Shown here: positions 7,298 through 16,636 of the stretch, in pieces
Position numbering within the stretch: the first letter of the stretch is position 1
Layout: each line of letters starts with the position of its first letter
From: Pseudomonas gingeri
GTDB lineage: Bacteria; Pseudomonadota; Gammaproteobacteria; Pseudomonadales; Pseudomonadaceae
Assembly (NCBI RefSeq): GCF_013386165.1
Contig: NZ_JACAOS010000018.1
Coordinates: 194,683 to 258,682, forward strand
Length of the DNA stretch: 64,000 bases
Direction of reading: 5' to 3'
Program-made: the position numbers and the translations under genes
Notes under the pieces: generated by a model
What the model was told of the DNA's origin: nothing
Databases searched by the model: none
What the model saw: the letters and a program-made list of their open reading frames with translations, nothing else

Positions 7298-10200
7298 TCA
7301 GGCGAGGGGTTTAGGCTCGTGGACTTCTTCCAGGGCTTTTGGGCTGTGCTCAACCACTTCTTCGACGGACTGCAGGTTTTCGTCGATGGTCGGTGCAACC
7401 GCTTCGCTTTCAGCCGGTACGAACGCGACCGGAGCGGCTTCAGGCGCAGGCGCCGGTTCGGCAGCGACCACGGCTTCTACTGCCGGGGCAGCAGCGGCGC
7501 GTTCGGCAGCTTCCTGGGCCAGACGGCGACGACGCACTTCACGTGGGTCGTTCGGTGCGCGACCGTTGCTGCCCAGGGCGCTGGCGGGAGCCGACTCGAC
7601 AACCGGTGCAGCGACTTCAGCCACTACCGGGACAACCACCGGAGCAGGCTCTGGCTGTGCAACCACGGCCGGCTCTTCAGCCACCACCGTTTCAGCCACA
7701 GGTGCCTGAGGTGCTTCGACGGCTGGCTCGGACCATTGGAACGTGGCCTGGACTTCCTTGGCGGGCTCTGGCGCAACTTCTGCAGCCGGCGCTTCAACAG
7801 CGACTGCTTCAGCGACAGGGGCTTGAGCAACAGGCTCTTCCACTACGGGGGCCGCGACAACCGGTGCTTCAACAACCGGCGTTTCGATGGCCGGTTCAGG
7901 CGCCACGAACACCGGCAGTTCAGCAACAACGGCCGCTTCTACAGCCGCTTCAACCACAGGCTCGGCTTCACGAACCGGAGCCACTTCGACTTCCGGTACC
8001 GCAGGTGCTTCCACCGGGGTGGTGGCTTCAACGACCGGCGCTTCAACCGCTGGCGTTTCCTGGATCGCGGCAGTGGCCAGTTCGGCTTGCTGATGCGCTT
8101 CGGCTTCGGCTGGAGCGCTGATCACGCTGCTGGCAACGGCGGCGGTCACGGCCAGGCCGGCAGCCAGTTCGGCACCGGTAGCAGGCTCGTGGTGTTCTTC
8201 GCTGCCTTCTTCCGAACCTTCGATCACATTGCCGTTGGCATCACGCTGACGCTCACGACGGTTGCTGCGGCGACGCTGACCACGGGAACGGCGACGTGGA
8301 CGATCGCCACCTTCGGCGTTGTCCTGGCCGTCGTCCTGCAGATGCTCTTCGCCCTGCAACACCTCTTCTTCTTCACCGGCGACAACAGCCTGCTCGGCGC
8401 GTGGCTGACGTTCTTCACGCGGTGCACGCGGCTGGCGTTCTTCACGTGGAGCACGGGCCGGACGTTCTTCGGCGACTACGGCAGCGGTTGCAGCAGCGGC
8501 GACAGCCGGTGCGGCATCCAGCGGTTCACGCAGTTCACGGACGCGTTCTTCACGCTCGCCACGAGGCTTGCGATCTTCACGCGGAGCGCGTGGTGCACGT
8601 TCTTCGCGCGGTGCACGTGGAGCGCGTTCTTCGCGGGCAACGGCCGGCGCTTCATCACGCACTTCGCGGACTTCACGTGGCGCACGCTCTTCACGCGGTG
8701 CACGTTCTTCCCGTGGGGCGCGTTCTTCACGCGGCTCGCGCGGCGCACGTTCTTCACGTGGAGCACGGTCTTCGCGTGGCTTGCGCTCTTCATCGCGGCG
8801 ACCATTACGGTTGCGGCTCTGCTGGCGACCGTTGCGGCGCTCTTCATTGCGCGCCGGACGCTCGGCTGCGGGTTTTTCAACCACGGCCGGTGCAACAGGC
8901 TCTTCCTTGCTGGCGAACAGGCTGACCAGCGACTTCACCAGGCCCTTGAACAGGCTTGGCTCGGCGACAACCGGTGCCGGCGCGGCAACCGGAGCGGCAA
9001 CCTCTTCGGCCGGAACCGGAGCGTTGGCGCGGACCGGAGCGGTCTTGACCGCTGCTTCCTGGCGAACCAGGGTGCGGGTCGCCGCGGCGGGCTGGACTTC
9101 TTCCACTTCGGCAGCGGCAGCGGCGATTTCGTAGCTGGACTGGTTGGTGTGGGCTTCCGGGCTGTCATCACGCAGACGTTGCACTTCGAAGTGCGGGGTC
9201 TCGAGATGATCGTTCGGCAGGATCACGATGCGTGCACGGGTGCGCAGTTCGATCTTGGTGATCGAGTTGCGTTTTTCGTTGAGCAGGAAGGCTGCAACCG
9301 GGATCGGCACCTGGGCGCGGACTTCGGCGGTGCGGTCTTTCAGGGCTTCTTCTTCGATCAGGCGCAGGATCGCCAGGGACAGCGATTCAACGTCACGGAT
9401 GATGCCGGTGCCGTTGCAACGCGGGCAGACGATGCCGCTGCTTTCGCCCAGGGACGGACGCAGGCGCTGACGGGACATTTCCAGCAGGCCGAAGCGCGAG
9501 ATGCGACCCACTTGTACGCGGGCACGGTCGGCTTCCAGGCACTCGCGGACTTTTTCTTCCACGGCGCGCTGGTTCTTGGCCGGGGTCATGTCGATGAAGT
9601 CGATGACGATCAGGCCGCCGATGTCGCGCAGGCGCAACTGACGGGCGATTTCTTCAGCGGCTTCGAGGTTGGTCTGCAGCGCGGTTTCTTCGATGTCGCT
9701 GCCTTTGGTGGCGCGCGCCGAGTTGATGTCGATGGACACCAGGGCTTCGGTCGGATCGATCACGATGGAGCCGCCGGAAGGCAGTTCGACGACGCGCTGG
9801 AAGGCGGTCTCGATCTGGCTTTCGATCTGGAAACGGTTGAACAGCGGCACGCTGTCTTCGTACAGCTTGATCTTGCTGGCGTACTGCGGCATCACCTGGC
9901 GGATGAAGGTCAGGGCTTCGTCCTGGGCTTCAACGCTGTCGATCAGCACTTCGCCGATGTCCTGGCGCAGGTAGTCGCGGATGGCGCGGATGATCACGTT
10001 GCTTTCCTGGTAGATCAGGAAAGGCGCGGAACGATCCAGCGAAGCTTCTTTGATGGCGGTCCAGAGTTGCAGCAGGTAGTCGAGGTCCCACTGCATTTCT
10101 TCGCTGCTGCGGCCCAGGCCGGCAGTGCGCACGATCAGGCCCATGTCGGCTGGTGCAACCAGGCCGTTCAGCGCTTCACGCAGTTCATTGCGCTCTTCGC

Positions 10201-10627
10201 CTTCGATGCGACGGGAAATGCCGCCGGCACGCGGGTTGTTCGGCATCAGTACCAGGTAACGACCGGCCAGGCTGATGAAGGTGGTCAGGGCGGCGCCCTT
10301 GTTGCCACGTTCTTCTTTTTCGACCTGGACGATAACTTCCTGGCCTTCGCTCAGGACGTCCTTGATGTTGACGCGGCCTTCAGGGGCTTTCTTGAAGTAT
10401 TCGCGGGAGATTTCTTTCAGCGGCAGGAAGCCGTGGCGCTCAGAGCCGAAATCGACAAAGGCAGCCTCAAGGCTTGGCTCGATGCGAGTAATCCGGCCTT
10501 TATAGATGTTGGCCTTCTTCTGCTCGCGGGCACCGGACTCGATGTCCAGGTCGTAGAGGCGCTGGCCATCTACCAGAGCAACACGCAACTCTTCGGGTTG
10601 AGTTGCGTTAATCAGCATTCTTTTCAT
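7298..10627 (-). CDS. rne: Ribonuclease E
   Basis: Essential endoribonuclease for mRNA turnover and rRNA/tRNA processing and scaffold of the RNA degradosome at the inner membrane. The 1109-aa product starts MKRMLINATQPEELRVA; an ATG further upstream would add 16 unrelated residues. The N-terminal half has the S1 domain, the RNase H-like and DNase I-like catalytic parts and the zinc link C401-PR-C404 that joins dimers. From about residue 530 it is low complexity: an Arg-rich stretch with repeated REERAPRE units, then a long Ala/Pro/Val/Glu tail ending KPLA. The repeats vary between strains and serve RNA and partner binding. A long upstream region suggests feedback control through its 5' leader. 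Confidence 0.97.
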   Translation of the reverse strand: MKRMLINATQPEELRVALVDGQRLYDLDIESGAREQKKANIYKGRITRIEPSLEAAFVDFGSERHGFLPLKEISREYFKKAPEGRVNIKDVLSEGQEVIVQVEKEERGNKGAALTTFISLAGRYLVLMPNNPRAGGISRRIEGEERNELREALNGLVAPADMGLIVRTAGLGRSSEEMQWDLDYLLQLWTAIKEASLDRSAPFLIYQESNVIIRAIRDYLRQDIGEVLIDSVEAQDEALTFIRQVMPQYASKIKLYEDSVPLFNRFQIESQIETAFQRVVELPSGGSIVIDPTEALVSIDINSARATKGSDIEETALQTNLEAAEEIARQLRLRDIGGLIVIDFIDMTPAKNQRAVEEKVRECLEADRARVQVGRISRFGLLEMSRQRLRPSLGESSGIVCPRCNGTGIIRDVESLSLAILRLIEEEALKDRTAEVRAQVPIPVAAFLLNEKRNSITKIELRTRARIVILPNDHLETPHFEVQRLRDDSPEAHTNQSSYEIAAAAAEVEEVQPAAATRTLVRQEAAVKTAPVRANAPVPAEEVAAPVAAPAPVVAEPSLFKGLVKSLVSLFASKEEPVAPAVVEKPAAERPARNEERRNGRQQSRNRNGRRDEERKPREDRAPREERAPREPREERAPREERAPREERAPREVREVRDEAPAVAREERAPRAPREERAPRAPREDRKPRGEREERVRELREPLDAAPAVAAAATAAVVAEERPARAPREERQPRAPREERQPRAEQAVVAGEEEEVLQGEEHLQDDGQDNAEGGDRPRRRSRGQRRRSNRRERQRDANGNVIEGSEEGSEEHHEPATGAELAAGLAVTAAVASSVISAPAEAEAHQQAELATAAIQETPAVEAPVVEATTPVEAPAVPEVEVAPVREAEPVVEAAVEAAVVAELPVFVAPEPAIETPVVEAPVVAAPVVEEPVAQAPVAEAVAVEAPAAEVAPEPAKEVQATFQWSEPAVEAPQAPVAETVVAEEPAVVAQPEPAPVVVPVVAEVAAPVVESAPASALGSNGRAPNDPREVRRRRLAQEAAERAAAAPAVEAVVAAEPAPAPEAAPVAFVPAESEAVAPTIDENLQSVEEVVEHSPKALEEVHEPKPLA

Positions 10628-11338
10628 GTAGTACCGTCGGTTTCCGGGCTGCCGGAAACGGCGTTCGGCACACACGACTTCTCACGGTCGGTGTCAGGTG
10701 CGTCAGGAGTGGTTGGCCACTCCTGTGTCTGCGAGGTTCATCCAAAGGGGACGAAGTCGCGACTCACGCGTCCTGCTTCTTGGGGTGACATAAGACACCT
10801 CACAAGCAAAAGCTCTGTCAGGAGGAGGAATCAACCGCGGGTGTGGACGATATGAAGCGTCTTGATAAAGCCTAATGCTACACAGTCCGACGGTTGTGCA
10901 TCTCCACCCTACACGTATCCCTGATAATTCGGGTGCGGCCGCGCGCAGAATCCGCAGCGGGTTGGCATTTACCGTGTTTTCCGAAAGGGAAAAGCACGCT
11001 CATGGCTAATTAGGCGTTGTTTCCGATGCCTTCGCCCAGGTGTGATTCATGACCGACTGCACTTTGTGAACTGGCCGTTAATATCGGCTCGGGAAACGAG
11101 TGTTGACTCAGTTTACCGGCGCGCTTCAGGCCTCATGTCACCTGCGCTTGTTACGATCGCAAACCTTTCCTCGAACGGCGAAAGCCCCGTAGGACGGCCT
11201 CGCATCCTGATGAATTGCGTTGGGCAGGGCCGGCTGTTGGCCGTTTGTCCTCTGTCCAGCCGCTTTTGGCGGCGTTCGCGACTATAGCAGCAATGATTAA
11301 GTGCTTCAATTCCATAAAAAATTGTTATCATCGCCGAC
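10628..11338. promoter_or_regulatory. rne-rluC divergent intergenic region with long rne leader
   Basis: 711 bp without a convincing gene. It separates the divergent rne and rluC starts and must hold both promoters. In enteric bacteria rne has a structured leader that RNase E cuts to control its own mRNA; a similar leader is expected here but I could not define its structure. Frames at 11042-11287 and 11113-11451 are not protein-like. An A/T-rich tract (11297-11330) just before rluC is the likely rluC promoter. Confidence 0.5.
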
Positions 11339-12295
11339 ATGACGACGACTACCCCCCCGACTCCAGGCGTACAACTGCTTGAGGTCTCGCCGGAATATGC
11401 CGGCCAGCGCATTGACAACTTCCTTCTCGCCCGGCTCAAGGGTGTGCCCAAGACCTTGATTTACCGCATTTTGCGCAAAGGCGAAGTGCGGGTGAACAAG
11501 GGGCGCATCAAGCCCGAGTACAAACTCCAGGCCGGCGATATCGTGCGGGTTCCGCCCGTGCGCGTCCCCGAGCGTGACGAGCCGGTGCCTCTGGCCCAAG
11601 GCCTGTTGCAGCGCCTGGAGGCCTCGATTGTCTTTGAAGACAAGGCGCTGATCGTGATCAACAAGCCGGCCGGCATTGCCGTGCACGGTGGCAGTGGCCT
11701 GAATTTCGGCGTGATCGAAGCCTTCCGTCAGCTGCGCCCTGATACCAAGGAGCTGGAACTGGTCCATCGCCTGGACCGTGATACCTCGGGCCTGCTGATG
11801 ATCGCCAAGAAACGCAGCATGTTGCGCCATCTGCACGAAGCGCTGCGCGGCGACGGCATCGACAAGCGTTACATGGCCCTGGTCCGCGGTAACTGGGCGT
11901 CCTCCATCAAGCAGGTGCGCGCGCCCTTGCTCAAGAGCAACCTGCGCTCCGGCGAGCGCATGGTCGAAGTCAACGAAGAGGGCAAGGAGGCGCTCACGGT
12001 ATTCAAGGTGCTGCGCCGTTTCGGTGATTTCGCCACCATGGTCGAGGCCAAGCCGGTTACCGGTCGTACCCATCAGATTCGTGTGCACACCCTGCACGCC
12101 GGGCACTGTATTGCCGGTGACAGCAAGTACGGCGATGACAGCTTCACCAAGGAAATTCGTGATCTGGGTGGCAAACGCCTGTTCCTTCACGCCTATATGT
12201 TGACGGTGCCGCTGCCCGATGGCGGCGAATTGAAGTTGCAGGCGCCGGTGGATGAAATGTGGGCCAAGACGGTGGAGCGACTGAGTGCGGTCTGA
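11339..12295 (+). CDS. rluC: 23S rRNA pseudouridine synthase RluC
   Basis: Isomerises uridines 955, 2504 and 2580 (E. coli numbering) of 23S rRNA to pseudouridine. The 318-aa protein has an N-terminal S4 RNA-binding domain (about residues 18-80) and the RluA-family catalytic motif HRLDRDTSG near residue 142, with the nucleophilic Asp in it; GRTHQIRVH follows around 240. No good ribosome site precedes the ATG at 11339. The end overlaps the next gene by 11 bases, so rluC and the HAD phosphatase are co-transcribed, as in other pseudomonads. Confidence 0.95.
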   Translation: MTTTTPPTPGVQLLEVSPEYAGQRIDNFLLARLKGVPKTLIYRILRKGEVRVNKGRIKPEYKLQAGDIVRVPPVRVPERDEPVPLAQGLLQRLEASIVFEDKALIVINKPAGIAVHGGSGLNFGVIEAFRQLRPDTKELELVHRLDRDTSGLLMIAKKRSMLRHLHEALRGDGIDKRYMALVRGNWASSIKQVRAPLLKSNLRSGERMVEVNEEGKEALTVFKVLRRFGDFATMVEAKPVTGRTHQIRVHTLHAGHCIAGDSKYGDDSFTKEIRDLGGKRLFLHAYMLTVPLPDGGELKLQAPVDEMWAKTVERLSAV

Positions 12296-12947
12296 ATACA
12301 AGCTGCTGATTTTTGATTGGGACGGCACCCTGGCCGATTCCATTGGTCGGATTGTCGAGGCGATGGGGGTGGCGGCCGCTCGTTCGGGTTTTGTCCTGCG
12401 CGATGAGACGGCGGTCAAGGGAATTATCGGTCTCGGCTTGCCGGAAGCGATCTGCACCCTGTACCCGGCGATCAGCGATGCTGAGTTGGTGGTCTTTCGC
12501 CAGCACTATGCCGACAGCTACATTGCCCTTGAGACGGAGCCTTCGCCGCTGTTTCCGGGTGTCCTGGAGTCCATGACGGCGTTTCGCGCCGCCGGTTACC
12601 AGTTGGCGGTCGCGACCGGCAAGAATCGTCGCGGGCTGGATCGGGTGCTGAAAGCCCATGGCTGGCTGGATTATTTCGATATCACCCGTGCCGCCGATGA
12701 AACCGCGAGCAAGCCGCATCCGCTGATGCTCGAGCAGATTCTTGCTCATTGTGCTGTCCCTGCTTCCCAGGCCCTGATGATCGGGGACTCGGCTTTCGAT
12801 TTGCAAATGGCGCGCAATGCTGGCATGGATTCAGTGGCTGTAGGTTATGGTGCCTTGTCGCTGGATGAGCTGCGGGTGTTCGAGCCGCGTTTGGCGATTG
12901 ACAGTTTTCCTGAGTTGCATGCCTGGCTCGATGGCCGGGTCAATTGA
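12285..12947 (+). CDS. HAD-superfamily hydrolase (phosphoglycolate phosphatase-like)
   Basis: 220 aa. HAD motif I DWDGTLADS (residues 11-19) carries the two catalytic aspartates, motif II is VATGKN, the lysine is in ASKPHP and motif IV is MIGDSAFD. The cap type is that of small-molecule phosphatases such as Gph, but the substrate cannot be named. The GTG start at 12285 lies within the end of rluC. This gene between rluC and sppA is a standing arrangement in Pseudomonas. Confidence 0.85.
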   Translation: MRSEYKLLIFDWDGTLADSIGRIVEAMGVAAARSGFVLRDETAVKGIIGLGLPEAICTLYPAISDAELVVFRQHYADSYIALETEPSPLFPGVLESMTAFRAAGYQLAVATGKNRRGLDRVLKAHGWLDYFDITRAADETASKPHPLMLEQILAHCAVPASQALMIGDSAFDLQMARNAGMDSVAVGYGALSLDELRVFEPRLAIDSFPELHAWLDGRVN

Positions 12948-12967
12948 ATTCGTTGGGGTGAGTACGC

Positions 12968-13957
12968 ATGTCTGATGAATGGGGCGCGCCGCCAAAGGCG
13001 AATGCCGAATCGGGTGATGACAAGAGCTGGAAGCTGCTGGAAAAGACCCTGCTGGCCGGTGTGCAGGAGCAGCGTCGTTCGCGGCGTTGGGGGATCTTCT
13101 TCAAGCTGTTGACCTTCGTGTATCTGTTTGGTGCGCTGGTGATGTTTTCGCCGTTGATCAATATGGAGAAGAACGCCAGTCGTGGGGCTCACTACACCGC
13201 CCTGATCGAAGTGCGTGGGGTGATTGCGGACAAGGAGTCGGCCAGTGCCGACAATATCGTCGGCAGCCTGCGCAGCGCCTTCGAGGACCCCAAGGTCAAG
13301 GCGATCATCATGCGCATCAACAGCCCGGGCGGCAGTCCGGTGCAGTCGGGTTATGTGTTTGACGAGATTCGTCGCCTGCGTGGCCTGCACCCGGATACCA
13401 AGGTCTATGCGGTGATTTCCGACATTGGTGCTTCCGGTGCCTACTACATCGCCAGTGCGGCGGACGAGATCTATGCCGACAAGTCGAGCCTGGTCGGTTC
13501 CATCGGTGTGACGGCGGCCGGCTACGGTTTTGTCGGCACCATGGAGAAGCTGGGGGTGGAGCGGCGTGCCTACTCCTCGGGGGAGCACAAGGCGTTTCTT
13601 GATCCGTTCCAGCCGCAGAAGGCTGACGAGACCAAGTTCTGGCAGGGTGTGCTGGACACGACCCACAACCAATTCATCGCCAGTGTGAAGAAGGGGCGTG
13701 GCGATCGCCTGAAGGACAAGGATCACCCCGAGCTGTTCTCCGGGTTGGTCTGGTCTGGCGAGCAGGCGTTGCCATTGGGGTTGATCGATGGCCTGGGCAG
13801 TGCCAGTTCGGTGGCGCGGGATGTGATCGGCGAGAAGGAGTTGGTGGACTTTACCGTTCAGGAGTCGCCTTTCGATCGCTTCTCGAAAAAGCTCGGTGCC
13901 AGTGTCGCGGAGCAGTTGGCAATGTGGATGGGCTTCCAGGGGCCGACCCTGCGCTGA
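12968..13957 (+). CDS. sppA: Signal peptide peptidase SppA, S49 family
   Basis: Inner-membrane protease that breaks down cleaved signal peptides. The 329-aa protein has one membrane segment near residues 40-60 (WGIFFKLLTFVYLFGAL) and a single S49 domain of the short (36K) type. The nucleophile serine sits in GASGAYYIA around residue 157 and the general-base lysine is expected further on near DKSSLVGSIG. It follows the HAD gene by 20 bases with a stop-start spacing typical of an operon and ends at a strong terminator. Confidence 0.9.
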   Translation: MSDEWGAPPKANAESGDDKSWKLLEKTLLAGVQEQRRSRRWGIFFKLLTFVYLFGALVMFSPLINMEKNASRGAHYTALIEVRGVIADKESASADNIVGSLRSAFEDPKVKAIIMRINSPGGSPVQSGYVFDEIRRLRGLHPDTKVYAVISDIGASGAYYIASAADEIYADKSSLVGSIGVTAAGYGFVGTMEKLGVERRAYSSGEHKAFLDPFQPQKADETKFWQGVLDTTHNQFIASVKKGRGDRLKDKDHPELFSGLVWSGEQALPLGLIDGLGSASSVARDVIGEKELVDFTVQESPFDRFSKKLGASVAEQLAMWMGFQGPTLR

Positions 13958-13973
13958 TAGCTTGTGCAGTCAT

Positions 13974-14004
13974 AAAAAACCGGTCGCCAGCGACCGGTTT
14001 TTTT
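13974..14004 (+). terminator. Intrinsic terminator after sppA
   Basis: A 13-bp perfect stem (13974-13986 with 13991-14003) has loop CCAG and an A run and T run on its two sides. It closes the rluC-HAD-sppA unit and could also stop leftward transcripts. Confidence 0.9.
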
Positions 14005-14030
14005 ATGGGTGGAATGCAGGGTTCCGGTAG

Positions 14031-14053
14031 GTAGGAGCAAGCTTGCTCGCGAT
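14031..14053. repeat. REP-type palindrome
   Basis: Single copy of the Pseudomonas repeat GTAGGAGCAAGCTTGCTCGCGAT between sppA and maf. Its core is self-complementary. It belongs to the same family as the sites at 32972, 37187, 49507, 54751 and 57131. Confidence 0.75.
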
Positions 14054-14087
14054 CAGCCGGCAGGCTGAGGGTTGCGCGATAAAAATA

Positions 14088-14666
14088 TCACGGAATCTGC
14101 ACGTCCTCGGCCAGCAGCATGTCCACCAGGCGAATCAGTGGCAGTCCGATCAGGCTGGTGGCATCCGGGCCTTCCGTGCTCTGGAACAGGCTCACGCCCA
14201 GTCCCTCGGCCTTGAAGCTGCCAGCGCAGTCGTAGGGTTGTTCGGCGTGCAGGTAGCGTTCGATGCGCTCGACGTCGAGAGTGCGCATCTGCACGCTGAA
14301 GGGGATACAGTCCACCTGGCACCTCCCTGTGCGGCTGTTGAGCAGGGCCAGCCCGGTGAGGAAGCTGACGCGGGTGCCGCTGGCGGCCATGAGTTGTTCG
14401 CGGGCCTTCTCGAAGCTGTGGGGCTTGCCGAGTATCCGTCCGTCGAGTACGGCGACCTGGTCCGAGCCGATGATCAGGTGTGCCGGATGGAGGCTGGCCA
14501 GGGCCCGGGCCTTTTCCTCGGCCAGGCGTTTGACCAGCGCGATGGCGGCTTCGCCAGGGTGCTGGCTTTCGTCGATGTCCGGTGAGGCGCAGGTAAAAGG
14601 CAGGCGCAGGCGGGACAGCAATTCCCGGCGATAAGTCGAGCTTGAGGCGAGTAACAAGGGCAGCAT
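14088..14666 (-). CDS. Maf-family nucleotide pyrophosphatase (YceF type)
   Basis: Maf proteins hydrolyse non-canonical or specific nucleoside triphosphates to monophosphates; YceF of E. coli prefers m7GTP. This 192-aa protein shows the family signature LASSSTYRRELLSRL at the N-terminus, DESQHPGE near residue 40 and IGSDQVAVL near 70. It lies between sppA and yceD and is transcribed away from yceD, exactly as yceF does in many gamma-proteobacteria. Confidence 0.9.
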   Translation of the reverse strand: MLPLLLASSSTYRRELLSRLRLPFTCASPDIDESQHPGEAAIALVKRLAEEKARALASLHPAHLIIGSDQVAVLDGRILGKPHSFEKAREQLMAASGTRVSFLTGLALLNSRTGRCQVDCIPFSVQMRTLDVERIERYLHAEQPYDCAGSFKAEGLGVSLFQSTEGPDATSLIGLPLIRLVDMLLAEDVQIP

Positions 14667-14771
14667 GCGGTTCTCCTGAGCAGGCCAGGGATTCTAGTCG
14701 GGTCGCCAGCTGACGGACAGGGTCTAATTTCCTTTGACAGTGGCAGGGTGCATCCCTAGAATGCTGCGCCT

Positions 14772-15299
14772 ATGTTGAATGACCCGATTCCACCTCACGT
14801 TGACCCGCGCAAATTGGCTGATCGTGGCACCACCCTTCAAGGTGAAATGCTGCTGGCCGATTTGGAGAGACTCTGCGACTCGCTTTCCGACACTGTCGGT
14901 ACGGTGCAGGCTAAATTCGTTTTTGAGCGAGATGAACGTAAATCTGTGATGATTCACAGCTTTATCGACACCGAAGTCAAAATGGTTTGCCAGCGTTGTC
15001 TTGAGCTGGTCACCCTGCCGATTCACAGCGAATGCAGTTACGCTGTGGTGAAGGAGGGTGCGAATACCCAGTCGTTGCCGAAAGGTTATGACGTGCTGGA
15101 ACTGGGCGAAGATCCTTTGGATCTGCAGGCATTGATCGAGGAAGAGCTTCTGCTCGCCTTGCCCATTGTGCCTGCTCATCATCCGGAAGAATGCCAGCAG
15201 CCGGCGGGGCTCGATGAGCCCGAACCGAGCGAGGACGAGGTAACGCGGTCCAACCCGTTCAGTGTATTGGCGCAGTTAAAGCGTGACCCAAACGTTTAG
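14772..15299 (+). CDS. yceD: YceD/DUF177 23S rRNA accumulation protein
   Basis: 175 aa. YceD is a conserved partner of the L32 gene needed for normal 23S rRNA levels in E. coli and plants; its exact action is not known. The DUF177 core with MVCQRCLELV near residue 75 is visible, and an acidic C-terminus follows. It is the first gene of the yceD-rpmF-plsX-fab block; only 13 bases separate it from rpmF. Confidence 0.9.
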   Translation: MLNDPIPPHVDPRKLADRGTTLQGEMLLADLERLCDSLSDTVGTVQAKFVFERDERKSVMIHSFIDTEVKMVCQRCLELVTLPIHSECSYAVVKEGANTQSLPKGYDVLELGEDPLDLQALIEEELLLALPIVPAHHPEECQQPAGLDEPEPSEDEVTRSNPFSVLAQLKRDPNV

Positions 15300-15312
15300 G
15301 AGTTAATCAATT

Positions 15313-15495
15313 ATGGCTGTTCAGCAGAACAAAAAATCCCGCTCCGCCCGTGACATGCGTCGTTCGCACGACGCCCTCGAGGCAAGCACCCTGTCCGTGG
15401 AAAAGACCACCGGTGAAGTTCACCTGCGTCACCACGTATCGCCAGAAGGCGTATACCGTGGCCGTAAAGTGATCGACAAGGGCGCTGACGAGTAA
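15313..15495 (+). CDS. rpmF: 50S ribosomal protein L32
   Basis: 60-aa basic protein [20 protein letters not shown].., the full length of bacterial L32, without the zinc-binding cysteines that some L32 copies have. A good ribosome site (AGGAG, 15299-15303) precedes the ATG. Its place before plsX links ribosome and lipid synthesis in one transcript. Confidence 0.97.
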
Positions 15496-15498
15496 ATC

Positions 15499-16509
15499 TT
15501 GTCCGCTCAGATCATCGCGATCGACGCAATGGGCGGGGACTTCGGTCCCCGCAGCATTGTCCAGGCCAGTATTGCCTGCCTGTCTGCTACACCCTCGCTG
15601 CACCTGACCCTCGTCGGTCAACCTTCCCAGCTTGAACCCCTGATCGCCAGCCAGCCGGCTGTGGATCGCGCGCGCCTGACGATTACCCCCGCCAGCGAAA
15701 TCATCACCATGGACGAGCGTCCGTCCCAGGCCCTGCGTGGCAAGCCGGATTCGTCGATGCGGGTGGCTTTGCAGTTGCTGCGCGATGACAAGGTCCAGGC
15801 CTGTGTCAGTGCCGGTAATACCGGTGCCTTGATGGCCTTGTCGCGGCATGTGCTGAAGACCTTGCCGGGTATCGATCGTCCGGCGATGGTGGCGGCCATC
15901 CCGACCCAGCGTGGCTATTGCCAGTTGCTGGACCTGGGGGCGAATGTCGATTGCAGTGCCGAACATCTGTTCCAGTTCGCCGTGATGGGCGCGGTGGCCG
16001 CCGAGGCCCTTGGCGTGGTGCGGCCGCGTGTGGCCCTGCTCAATGTCGGCACCGAGGACATCAAGGGCAACCAGCAGGTCAAGTTGGCAGCGACGCTGTT
16101 GCAGCAAGCGCGGGGGCTGAACTACATCGGTTTCGTCGAAGGTGATGGGCTGTATCGCGGTGAGGCCGACGTGGTGGTGTGCGACGGTTTTGTCGGCAAT
16201 ATCCTGCTCAAGTCCAGCGAAGGCCTGGCGACCATGATCGCTGCGCGGATCGAGGCGCTGTTCAAGCAGAGCCTGGCTTCGCGGCTGGTTGGTGCCCTGG
16301 CCCTGCCGCTGCTCAAGCGCCTGCAGGCCGATCTCGCCCCGGCACGACATAACGGCGCGAGTTTTCTCGGCTTGCAGGGCATTGTCGTCAAGAGTCACGG
16401 CTCCGCCGGGGTCGAGGGTTTCCAGAGCGCGATTGCGCGGGCCTTGATCGAGATCCAGGAAAACCTCCCCGAGCGCCTGCACGGTCGCCTGGAGGAGCTA
16501 TTGCTTTAG
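15499..16509 (+). CDS. plsX: Phosphate acyltransferase PlsX
   Basis: Makes acyl-phosphate from acyl-ACP, the donor for PlsY in phospholipid synthesis. The 336-aa protein opens SAQIIAIDAMGGDFGP, the PlsX signature, and contains CVSAGNTGALMAL near residue 110 and NVGTED near 178. The start is TTG at 15499, three bases after the rpmF stop; no ATG or GTG fits the conserved N-terminus. The weak start may limit its translation relative to L32. Confidence 0.95.
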   Translation: MSAQIIAIDAMGGDFGPRSIVQASIACLSATPSLHLTLVGQPSQLEPLIASQPAVDRARLTITPASEIITMDERPSQALRGKPDSSMRVALQLLRDDKVQACVSAGNTGALMALSRHVLKTLPGIDRPAMVAAIPTQRGYCQLLDLGANVDCSAEHLFQFAVMGAVAAEALGVVRPRVALLNVGTEDIKGNQQVKLAATLLQQARGLNYIGFVEGDGLYRGEADVVVCDGFVGNILLKSSEGLATMIAARIEALFKQSLASRLVGALALPLLKRLQADLAPARHNGASFLGLQGIVVKSHGSAGVEGFQSAIARALIEIQENLPERLHGRLEELLL

Positions 16510-16636
16510 GCGTTTTCCCGCGGGAATGCTTAAATGTGACCGCTCAGTTCAATCAGCCATCCAAACTGACAGTTTCTTGCGTCCGCCACGGCGGGACGTC
16601 AATTCTCCGACGACAAGATCATTAGGGGCTTGTTAC

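Noticed and set aside
8380..8800. Tandem repeats suggestive of a CRISPR-like array
   Set aside because: The repeats are in frame within rne and encode Arg/Glu/Pro units; spacers are absent.
10620..10632. TTCATGTAG before rne resembling a NicS half site
   Set aside because: There is no CTTCAT arm six bases on; it is the rne start region by chance.
7319..10855. 1178-codon frame opposite rne
   Set aside because: It mirrors the rne frame and is low complexity (Arg/Phe/Gly-rich); long antisense frames are common opposite high-GC genes. RNase E is certain on the other strand.
11042..11287. 81-codon frame in the rne-rluC gap
   Set aside because: No motif and no ribosome site; it lies in the expected leader and promoter region.
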